From assembly GCA_964347265.1 (NCBI GenBank), contig CAYFXV010000009.1:1-22721 (forward strand): DNA of 22,721 nt, given 5' to 3'. Below the pieces are notes generated by a model, which saw only the letters and a program-made list of their open reading frames with translations, was not told the DNA's origin and did not search any database. Shown here one piece after another: positions 1 through 5,503 of this stretch. The stretch is from CS1-C013 sp964347265 (lineage in GTDB: Archaea > Aenigmatarchaeota > Aenigmatarchaeia > Aenigmatarchaeales > Aenigmatarchaeaceae). The first letter of the stretch is position 1, and the number at the start of each line of letters is the position of its first letter. Both the position numbers and the translations under genes were made by a program.

Positions 1-350
1 AAATATCTATCATGTTCACTTTTATCAACTTTTATCTTTTTGCTAAACAATTCAACTAAGAATACATAGCCTTTTGCTCCATGATATATGTGTTTATCCT
101 TTACAAACCCCTTTGGAAACTTATATTTTATATAATGGCGAGTTTTACCAATTATTTTAAATTTTTTTGCCCCAGTTTCCTCCTTAATTTCTCTTTTTAG
201 ACACTTTAATACTTTCTCATTATCTTTAACTCCACCTTTTAACAGTTCCCAACCAGTCCAGTTTTTAATTCTATGCAGTATTAAGAACTGAGGATCTTTT
301 CTTCTAAGAAAAACAACAGCAAAAATAAACCTTCTATACTTCCTTTTCAT
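1..350 (-). CDS. Nudix hydrolase, C-terminus cut off by the window edge
   Basis: This reading frame starts at the ATG complementary to 348-350 and runs without a stop off the left edge, giving 116 visible residues. Residues 39-61 fit the full Nudix box GX5EX7REUXEEXGU: G39, E45, R53-E54-I55, E57-E58, G60, with Ala at the last hydrophobic position. The family hydrolyses nucleoside diphosphates linked to another group, using metal bound by the box glutamates. The N-terminal strand (FIFAVVFLRR) and the following ILHRIKNWTGWELLKGG segment are typical of (di)nucleotide polyphosphate or NTP pyrophosphohydrolases, but substrate cannot be read from the sequence. The gene is divergent from the PIN gene with only 35 bases between starts. 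A TATA-like element at 372-379 (minus strand) lies about 26 bases from the ATG, suggesting a leaderless transcript. Confidence 0.85.
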   Translation of the reverse strand, partial: MKRKYRRFIFAVVFLRRKDPQFLILHRIKNWTGWELLKGGVKDNEKVLKCLKREIKEETGAKKFKIIGKTRHYIKYKFPKGFVKDKHIYHGAKGYVFLVELFSKKIKVDKSEHDRY

Positions 351-385
351 AAACTATTTTATATGAATGTTATTTATATTAATTT
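351..385. promoter_or_regulatory. Nested divergent promoters, Nudix / PIN
   Basis: The 35-base gap contains TTTTATAT at 357-364, centred about 25 bases before the PIN ATG (386), and on the minus strand ATATAAAT at 372-379, centred about 26 bases before the Nudix ATG (350). Each TATA-like element therefore lies between the other element and the other gene's start. The spacing fits leaderless archaeal transcripts in both directions. This is inferred from spacing and composition alone in AT-rich DNA. Confidence 0.4.
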
Positions 386-745
386 ATGAAGATAATTCTT
401 GACACCAACTTTTTGATAGACTGTATAAGATTTAGGATTGACTTAAAATCTGAATTAAGGGGAAACGAGCTTTTTGTTCTAGACTCAATAATTTTTGAAA
501 TAGAAAAAATAACAGAAAGAAAAACCAAGGAATCTTCTATTGCAAAACTAGCTTTAGATTATATAAAAAGAAAACATTTAAAAATCTTAAAACTAAAAGA
601 AAAGAACACAGATTTATCCCTGCTAAACTATTCAAAAAGAGGTTATGCAATAGCAACTCATGACAGAGTTCTAAAAAACAAGATTAAAAAAGCAGGAGGA
701 AAAGTTATATTTATAAGACAAAAAAGATATGTTGTTTTTGAGTGA
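386..745 (+). CDS. PIN-domain protein of the archaeal FCF1-like (COG1412) type
   Basis: The 119-residue protein opens with the PIN strand-loop MKIILDTNFLID, whose aspartate is the first metal ligand. It continues with an acidic segment at FEIEKITERKTKE, then ATHDRVLKNKIKKAGGKVIFIRQ near the C-terminus, where the TxD and the following basic helix are characteristic. The ending with an RQ-K-x-Y signature resembles archaeal relatives of the eukaryotic rRNA-processing nuclease Fcf1/Utp24, as opposed to VapC toxins; no antitoxin gene is adjacent. In many archaea a PIN gene of this kind sits just upstream of pyrophosphatase and rpoE, as here. The likely role is therefore RNA or rRNA processing, but the substrate is inference. 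The last codon plus stop (GAG TGA, 740-745) form the ribosome-binding site of the next gene. Confidence 0.8.
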   Translation: MKIILDTNFLIDCIRFRIDLKSELRGNELFVLDSIIFEIEKITERKTKESSIAKLALDYIKRKHLKILKLKEKNTDLSLLNYSKRGYAIATHDRVLKNKIKKAGGKVIFIRQKRYVVFE

Positions 746-749
746 TAAT

Positions 750-1235
750 ATGGATATTTCAAAAATAGAGCCAGGTGGTAAGAATACTGTAAATGTTTTT
801 ATAAAGTGTATAAAAGGAACCAAGGATTTTTATGAATATGATAAGAAAACAGAAACATTTATGTTGAAAAAAGTTTTAGAAATTCCATTTCCAGGAGCTT
901 ATGGTTTTATTCCAAAAACCCATCATATTGATGCAGAACCCTTGGATGTTTTAGTTTTGGTTTCAAATCAGATTCAGCAAGGAGTTGTTTTACCTGCAAG
1001 ACCTGTAGGAGTTATAAGATTAAAAGGAGATGTTCCAGATGATGTTTTAATCGCAGTTCCAATTTCAGATAAAAGTTTTGAACAAATAAATGACATATCC
1101 CAAATAGAGAATTTAGAGGAATTAAAAAGATTTTTAGAGTCATTTAAGGAATCAACTGTTGAATATGTTTTTGATGCTGAGCATGCTAAAAAATCAATAG
1201 AAACTGCAATAAATCTCTATAAAAAAGGAGTTTGA
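750..1235 (+). CDS. ppa: Inorganic pyrophosphatase (soluble, family I)
   Basis: The 161-residue protein hydrolyses pyrophosphate to two phosphates in the cytoplasm and so drives nucleic-acid and aminoacyl-tRNA synthesis. The N-terminal IEPGGKNTVNVFIK, the FPGAYGFIP segment and the metal-site signature DAEPLDVLVL identify family I. The canonical signature is DxDPxDxLV, so the middle aspartate (Asp67 in E. coli numbering) is glutamate here. The further acidic cluster GDVPDD before IAVP supplies the other expected metal ligands. I chose the ATG at 750, not the in-frame ATG at 729, because GAGTGAT (740-746) lies three bases upstream and because IEPGGKN then falls near the N-terminus as in homologues. 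The gene overlaps neither neighbour and is only 5 bases from the rpo7 start. Confidence 0.93.
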   Translation: MDISKIEPGGKNTVNVFIKCIKGTKDFYEYDKKTETFMLKKVLEIPFPGAYGFIPKTHHIDAEPLDVLVLVSNQIQQGVVLPARPVGVIRLKGDVPDDVLIAVPISDKSFEQINDISQIENLEELKRFLESFKESTVEYVFDAEHAKKSIETAINLYKKGV

Positions 1236-1240
1236 CTAAA

Positions 1241-1834
1241 TTGTACCAAATAGTAAGTGTTGAAGATGAGATACCTGTTCCGCCTGAAAAACTTAATTTA
1301 GAAGTAGAAAAAGCCGTTAAAGAATCTTTAGAAGAGAAGTTTGAAGGAAATATCAACTATAACATAGGAGTTATATTGGCAGTTATAGAAATTGAAGAAA
1401 TAAAAGAGGGATTTATACTTCCAGGAGATCCTTCAGTTCATTATCCTGTCAAATTTAAGCTTTTGAGTTGGATGCCTAGAGATCGTGAGATTGTTCAAGG
1501 AGAAGTGGTTGATATAACAGAATTTGGAGCATTTATTAGATGTGGAGCATTGGATGGTTTGGTTCATATTTCACAAGTTATAGACGATTATGTTAGCTAT
1601 GATGAGAAAAATTCTCAATTAGTTGGAAAACAAACTAGAAAAATATTGAAAGAAGGAGACAAAGTAAGAGCAAGAATAATCTCAATTAGTTTTAAAGAAC
1701 AGAGTAAATTAGGTTTAACAATGAGACAACCTTTATTAGGTAATTTAAAATGGTTAACAGAAGAACCTTCCAAAGCTAAAACAGAAAAAAGAAAGAAAAA
1801 AAGAAAGGGAAGAAGAAAAGGGAAAAGTGGTTAA
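1241..1834 (+). CDS. rpo7: DNA-directed RNA polymerase subunit Rpo7 (E')
   Basis: This subunit forms the stalk of archaeal RNA polymerase with Rpo4; it contacts nascent RNA and aids open-complex formation and termination. The N-terminal half (YQIVSVEDEIPVPPEKL) is the Rpo7 tip domain. An S1 RNA-binding domain follows at about residues 77-165, with EVVDITEFGAFIRCGALDGL and VHISQV. The C-terminus is an unusually basic tail of Lys/Arg repeats (about 20 residues), longer than in most homologues. The start is not ATG: a TTG at 1241 gives the family-typical MYQIV... N-terminus and has GGAG at 1227-1230, ten bases upstream. A TTG at 1232 overlapping the ppa stop is possible, but the GGAG would then be only one base away. 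Spt4 follows directly. Confidence 0.93.
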   Translation: MYQIVSVEDEIPVPPEKLNLEVEKAVKESLEEKFEGNINYNIGVILAVIEIEEIKEGFILPGDPSVHYPVKFKLLSWMPRDREIVQGEVVDITEFGAFIRCGALDGLVHISQVIDDYVSYDEKNSQLVGKQTRKILKEGDKVRARIISISFKEQSKLGLTMRQPLLGNLKWLTEEPSKAKTEKRKKKRKGRRKGKSG

Positions 1835-2017
1835 GTGGCAGAAAAAGCTTGTAAAAAGTGTAGAAGATTAGTAAAGGGAAATATATGTCCAGTTTGTAAG
1901 AGCACAGAATTAACAAGAAGCTGGAGAGGGATTATACTTGTTCTAAATTCAGAATCTGAAATTGCAAAAGAAGCAGGAATAACAACCCCAGGAAAATATG
2001 CATCAAGGGTTAAGTAA
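1835..2017 (+). CDS. spt4: Transcription elongation factor Spt4 (RNA polymerase subunit E'')
   Basis: The 60-residue zinc-ribbon protein carries CKKC (residues 6-9) and CPVC (18-21), followed by WRGIILVLNSESEIAKEAGI and GKYASRVK at the end, the standard Spt4 layout and length. Spt4 dimerises with Spt5/NusG and increases RNA polymerase processivity; Spt5 is not in this window. The start is GTG at 1835, immediately after the rpo7 stop, and no ATG alternative exists before the first CXXC, so the GTG is needed. The stop TAA (2015-2017) directly abuts the stop of the opposite-strand gene with no spacer. Confidence 0.93.
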   Translation: MAEKACKKCRRLVKGNICPVCKSTELTRSWRGIILVLNSESEIAKEAGITTPGKYASRVK

Positions 2018-2722
2018 TTATTTACCCTTTTTCTTACCTATTACTATGAGAACTATTCCTATTATTATTAAAATTATTCCAAAATACAATTGTTGATAAA
2101 GACCTTCTAATACATAACTAGTAATCATTTTTATAATTGGTATGTCAGGAGTTATTACAAATACAGGTATTACTGCCATAGATAACAGAGATATTGAAAC
2201 TACCACAATATTATTACCAAGTTTTGATACTGGTTTGTCAGAAACTAAAAATATGAGAAAACCAAAAATTAAGCTTAAAATTAGCATCAAGAGAGTATTT
2301 CTAAAAATTAATGTTATATCATCAAGTGTTATATCACTAATTATTTTATTACTATAAACCCCATCTACAGTTTCATAAATGTATTGCTGAGATTCATTAG
2401 ATTTAGACAAACATGCCTCAATACAAGATTGTTTTGCTATCTCTTGAGAAGCATCTCTTAAACATTCTTCTTTACATCTTTCTCTTAGTTCAACGTCTAA
2501 ATAATCACAGTATTTCTCACAATTTTGATAATCCGCTTCTTCACTACAAAGGTCATCACAAGTTTCTGATGCCAACTTTCCTGTTGTCTGGGTTTGAATA
2601 AAACTTTTAATATTATCTTTTTGTATCAAATTTCCTATTGTAAAAGAAGTTATAGTTAAATATAATGATATTATAAATAATGCTGAGATTATAAAACCTA
2701 GGATACTTTTCAACACAGACAT
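2018..2722 (-). CDS. Uncharacterised membrane protein with four CX3C motifs in an external loop
   Basis: I do not recognise a family for this 234-residue protein. Hydrophobic segments lie at about residues 7-29, 136-160, 171-192 and 212-228, and the C-terminus is KKKGK. Positive charges at residues 163-167 and 229-234 fit an inside N-terminus and inside C-terminus, which places residues 30-135 outside the cytoplasm. That loop holds eight cysteines in four CX3C pairs (55/59, 68/72, 83/87, 100/104) separated by 8, 10 and 12 residues, within Glu/Asp/Lys-rich, probably helical sequence. Paired CX3C motifs on helices are typical of disulfide-linked helical hairpins, but homology to any such protein is not claimed. 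The gene sits on the opposite strand between spt4 and rps24e, where many archaea carry a dephospho-CoA kinase gene. Its stop abuts the spt4 stop. Confidence 0.75.
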   Translation of the reverse strand: MSVLKSILGFIISALFIISLYLTITSFTIGNLIQKDNIKSFIQTQTTGKLASETCDDLCSEEADYQNCEKYCDYLDVELRERCKEECLRDASQEIAKQSCIEACLSKSNESQQYIYETVDGVYSNKIISDITLDDITLIFRNTLLMLILSLIFGFLIFLVSDKPVSKLGNNIVVVSISLLSMAVIPVFVITPDIPIIKMITSYVLEGLYQQLYFGIILIIIGIVLIVIGKKKGK

Positions 2723-2765
2723 ATTAATTTATATAATTAAGTCTTATTAAAATAAATGTGATTAT
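2723..2765. promoter_or_regulatory. Divergent promoter region, CX3C membrane protein / rps24e
   Basis: The 43-base gap has TTTATATAA at 2728-2736, about 30-34 bases before the rps24e ATG, and a run complementary to TTATTTTAATAA around 2744-2755, about 27 bases from the minus-strand ATG at 2722. As in the Nudix/PIN gap, the two elements face each other. No Shine-Dalgarno motif is seen before either start, which suits leaderless transcripts. Confidence 0.35.
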
Positions 2766-3209
2766 ATGGATATTCAAGTAATTAACGAAAAAGAAAATCC
2801 ATTATTAAAGAGAAGAGAGATTTTAGCATCAATTGATTATCATGGAGGTTCAACACCCAGCAAAGCGGATTTACAAAAAAATTTAGCTGATCATTTTAAG
2901 GTTAATATGGACAATGTTGAAATATCCAAAATAATATCTGAGGTAGGAATGTCAAAAGGAAAGATTTGGATAAAAATTTGGCAAGAGAAAAAAGTTCCAA
3001 TTTATGCTGAAATAAAGAAAGAAAAGAAGAAAAAAGAGAAGCCTAAGGAAGAAAAGAAACCAGAAGTTCCAGAATCTGAAGTTGAACCTAAAGCCGAACT
3101 AAAACTAAAGAAACCAGCAGTAGAGAAAAAAGAAGTAAAAGAGGAAGCTAAAGTTGAAGAGAAAACAGAAACTCCTAAAGAACAACCAAAAGAAGAAAAG
3201 AAAGAGTGA
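2766..3209 (+). CDS. rps24e: Small-subunit ribosomal protein S24e with a long charged tail
   Basis: Residues 1-85 match archaeal S24e: the opening MDIQVINEKENPLLKRREI, then HGGSTPSKADLQKNLADHF, and EVGMSKGKIWIKIW. S24e is a structural protein of the 30S body. The protein runs to 147 residues, while archaeal S24e is commonly about 100. The extra part, from about residue 84 to the end, is almost entirely Lys, Glu, Pro and Val in short KE/EEK repeats and is likely disordered. There is no frame disruption, so the tail is part of the gene. The last codon and stop (GAG TGA, 3204-3209) form the ribosome-binding site of the S27ae gene four bases on. Confidence 0.92.
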   Translation: MDIQVINEKENPLLKRREILASIDYHGGSTPSKADLQKNLADHFKVNMDNVEISKIISEVGMSKGKIWIKIWQEKKVPIYAEIKKEKKKKEKPKEEKKPEVPESEVEPKAELKLKKPAVEKKEVKEEAKVEEKTETPKEQPKEEKKE

Positions 3210-3213
3210 TTAA

Positions 3214-3429
3214 ATGGGTAAAAAAAAGAAAACAAAAGAAAGAAAAGGAAAAAGACCACGAAGTAAAAGTAAGCATAAAAATATTCAAGTTTGGAAAATG
3301 TACGAAAGTGGAAAAATAAAAGGAAAGTGGTGTCCTAGATGTGGTCCAGGGGTACTTCTTGCACAACATAAAGATAGAGTCACATGTGGCAAATGTGGTT
3401 ATTCTGAAATGAGAGTTGAGAAGAAATAA
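3214..3429 (+). CDS. rps27ae: Small-subunit ribosomal protein S27ae
   Basis: The 71-residue protein has a very basic N-terminal third (about residues 1-27) followed by a zinc ribbon with CPRC (residues 40-43) and CGKC (58-61), spaced as in archaeal S27ae and the ribosomal half of eukaryotic ubiquitin-S27a fusions. It belongs to the 30S beak region. No ubiquitin-like part is present, as expected in archaea. The ATG at 3214 is preceded by GAGTGAT, which includes the S24e stop, so translation of the two ribosomal genes is probably coupled. The order S24e, S27ae, Kae1 is conserved in many archaea. Confidence 0.95.
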   Translation: MGKKKKTKERKGKRPRSKSKHKNIQVWKMYESGKIKGKWCPRCGPGVLLAQHKDRVTCGKCGYSEMRVEKK

Positions 3430-3454
3430 ATAATATTATTATTTAATTCTGTTT

Positions 3455-4423
3455 ATGATTTGTTTAGGTATAGAATCAACAGCTCATACATTTGGTGTAG
3501 GAATAATAGAAAATAAAAAAATACTTGCTAATGAGAAAACTGTTTATATTCCTAAAAAAGGTTTTGGAATAATTCCAAGAGATGCTGCTCAATATCATTC
3601 TGAAAATTGTTTGGAAGTTTTTAAAAATGCTTTAACAAAAGCCGATTTGAAAATGAATGATGTTGATATTATTGCTTTTTCTCAAGGTCCAGGATTACCT
3701 CAATGTTTAAGAATAGGAGCAGTTTTTGCAAGAACATTAGCTTTGAAATATAAGAAACCTTTAATTCCAGTAAATCATTGTGTTGCTCATGTTGAGGTTG
3801 GTAAGTTTGCTACACAATCAAAAGATCCTGTGGTCCTTTATCTTTCTGGTGGAAACACTCAAGTAATTGCTTTTGCTGGAAACAGGTATAGAGTTTTTGG
3901 AGAAACTCAAGATATACCAATTGGAAATGCATTGGATATGTTGGCTAGAAGTTTGGATTTACCAATGCCAGGAGGTCCTCAAATAGATAAGTTAGCGTTA
4001 AAAGGAAAATATGTTGAATTACCTTATGTAGTTAAAGGAATGGACCTGTCTTTTACAGGAATATTAACAGAAGCAGTTAAAAAGTATAAGCAAGGTGTTA
4101 AGCCTGAAGACATAGCTTATTCTTTTCAAGAAACATGTTTTGCAATGCTCACTGAAGTAACTGAAAGAGCTGTTGCCCATACTGATAAAGAAGAGGTTTT
4201 GTTAACAGGAGGTGTTGCAGCTAACAAAAGATTGCAGGAAATGTTAAGAATAATGTCTGAAGAAAGAGGAGCAAAGTTTTTTGTTGTTCCCACAGAATAT
4301 TCAGGAGACAATGGATTAATGATAGCTGTTACAGGGATTGTATTTTCTAAACAACCTATAGAAATAGAAAAAAGCAAAATCAAACAGAAATGGAGAGTTG
4401 ATGAAGTTGATATTTATGATTAA
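3455..4423 (+). CDS. kae1: tRNA N6-adenosine threonylcarbamoyltransferase Kae1 (KEOPS catalytic subunit)
   Basis: Kae1 transfers the threonylcarbamoyl group from TC-AMP to A37 of ANN-decoding tRNAs within the KEOPS complex. The 322-residue protein has the ASKHA-fold landmarks: MICLGIESTAHTFGVGI at the start, SQGPGLPQCLRIG, the metal-site HxxxH (H108, H112 in VNHCVAH), YLSGGNTQVIA, LTGGVAANKRLQ, and the third metal ligand D285 in YSGDNGLMIA. The usual HH of the PREAAxHH segment is YH here (PRDAAQYH), a mild deviation. The protein ends without the Bud32 kinase domain that is fused to Kae1 in several euryarchaea, and no separate Bud32 gene is in the window. The TC-AMP synthase gene overlaps its end, so donor synthesis and transfer are encoded together; another KEOPS subunit, Pcc1, lies at 18091-18309. 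Confidence 0.96.
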   Translation: MICLGIESTAHTFGVGIIENKKILANEKTVYIPKKGFGIIPRDAAQYHSENCLEVFKNALTKADLKMNDVDIIAFSQGPGLPQCLRIGAVFARTLALKYKKPLIPVNHCVAHVEVGKFATQSKDPVVLYLSGGNTQVIAFAGNRYRVFGETQDIPIGNALDMLARSLDLPMPGGPQIDKLALKGKYVELPYVVKGMDLSFTGILTEAVKKYKQGVKPEDIAYSFQETCFAMLTEVTERAVAHTDKEEVLLTGGVAANKRLQEMLRIMSEERGAKFFVVPTEYSGDNGLMIAVTGIVFSKQPIEIEKSKIKQKWRVDEVDIYD

Positions 4424-5042
4424 AACAATAGTAACAAAAGTAAACAAAAACAGTATTAAAAAAGCCGCAAGAATATTAAGAAAAGGAGGTTTAGTTATAT
4501 ATCCAACTGAAACATGTTACGGTCTTGGAGCTAATGCAACAAATGTTAAAGCAATTAGAAAAGTATACAAAGTTAAGAAAAGACCATACTCAAAACCAAT
4601 TCATATCATAGTTTCTAGTTTAAAAATGATGGAAAGTTATGGAGAAATTACAAAAGAAATAAGATTCTTAGTAAAAAAATTCATGCCTGGTCCATTAAAC
4701 ATAGTTACTAAAAAAAAGAAAAATATACCCAAGATTCTGAATACAAAGGATATAGCATTTAGAATACCTAAACATTCTGTTGCTTTAAGATTAGTTAAAG
4801 AAACTAAACTACCAATAACAGCTACAAGTGCAAATGTTTCTGGACAACCACCTCTTTACAAGATAAGAGATGTGCTAGAAAATTTTAAAAATAAAGTTGA
4901 AATGATATTGGATTGTGGAAATCTTAAAAGAGTTAAACCGTCAACGTTTATTGATATGAAATCAAAACCTAGAATTTTAAGAGAAGGATCTATAAAAGGA
5001 AGAATAATCTTAAAAGAATTGGAAAAGTTTAAAGCCAAGTAG
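4416..5042 (+). CDS. tsaC: Threonylcarbamoyl-AMP synthase (Sua5/TsaC, YrdC domain only)
   Basis: The enzyme makes threonylcarbamoyl-AMP from threonine, bicarbonate and ATP, the donor used by Kae1 encoded just upstream. The family motifs are present: GGLVIYPTETCYGLGANA near residue 22, KRPYSKPIHIIVSS, the PGPLNIV segment, TATSANVSGQPP, and PSTFID before the C-terminal REGSI. The length, 208 residues, matches the single-domain TsaC form; the C-terminal Sua5 domain is absent. I chose the ATG at 4416, which overlaps the kae1 stop by eight bases and gives the family-like N-terminus MIKTIVTKVN. An ATG at 4401 with GGAG five bases upstream is a credible alternative adding five residues. Pairing with kae1 indicates a dedicated t6A module. 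Confidence 0.94.
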   Translation: MIKTIVTKVNKNSIKKAARILRKGGLVIYPTETCYGLGANATNVKAIRKVYKVKKRPYSKPIHIIVSSLKMMESYGEITKEIRFLVKKFMPGPLNIVTKKKKNIPKILNTKDIAFRIPKHSVALRLVKETKLPITATSANVSGQPPLYKIRDVLENFKNKVEMILDCGNLKRVKPSTFIDMKSKPRILREGSIKGRIILKELEKFKAK

Positions 5043-5056
5043 ATTTTATATTAATT

Positions 5057-5503
5057 ATGAAAGCCATCTCAGAATTTGTATTAATATTATTAATTTTAAT
5101 TGTTGCAGTTATTTCTATATCAGTTGTATGGTTAGTTTATCATAGTTATTTTAGAGAAATTACTCTGTCAGAAGAAACATCTTCTTTAGGTGAAGTTTTG
5201 TCTTCTTGCATGAAAATTGATTCTGCTAAGGATAATAAAATTTATTTAAAGAATTGTGGTTCAGGTGTGATAAAAAATTATACATTAAATGTTTATTTTG
5301 ATGAAGAACCATTTGAATTTACTATGATTTCTGAATCTATAGGTAAAGGTGAGATTGCAGAAATAACTATTTATGATTTAGATAAATTAAGTTTAGGAAA
5401 CCATAAAATTAAAATTTCAAGTCTCTCAGCAAAGGTTGAGAGATATGTAGAAGTTGAAAAACCAGATTTAGTAAAAGTTTTAAGATTAATTGAACTTACC
5501 TAA
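5057..5503 (+). CDS. Archaeal pilin-like membrane-anchored protein
   Basis: The 148-residue protein begins MKAISEFVLILLILIVAVIS and continues hydrophobic to about residue 29. A short basic start followed by Ser-Glu-Phe and one long hydrophobic helix resembles the N-terminus of archaeal type IV pilins and archaellin-like proteins with class III signal peptides, which are normally cut just before the helix. The rest is predicted beta-rich and soluble, with two cysteines (C51, C67) and an NYT glycosylation sequon at residue 74. It therefore looks exported, with a disulfide possible. No pilus ATPase, platform protein or prepilin peptidase is nearby, so a pilus role is inference; a plain membrane-anchored protein is possible. 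A TATA-like TTTTATATTAATT lies just before the start. The stop abuts the FttA stop of the opposite strand. Confidence 0.6.
   Translation: MKAISEFVLILLILIVAVISISVVWLVYHSYFREITLSEETSSLGEVLSSCMKIDSAKDNKIYLKNCGSGVIKNYTLNVYFDEEPFEFTMISESIGKGEIAEITIYDLDKLSLGNHKIKISSLSAKVERYVEVEKPDLVKVLRLIELT

Noticed and set aside
386..745. PIN gene as a VapC toxin of a toxin-antitoxin pair.
   Set aside because: No antitoxin gene is next to it, the C-terminal pattern is FCF1-like, and the location next to ppa and rpoE is that of a housekeeping PIN protein.
3002..3369. Minus-strand Phe/Ser-rich open frames opposite rps24e and rps27ae.
   Set aside because: They are reverse shadows of the Lys/Glu codons of the ribosomal genes, with no start signals or family features.
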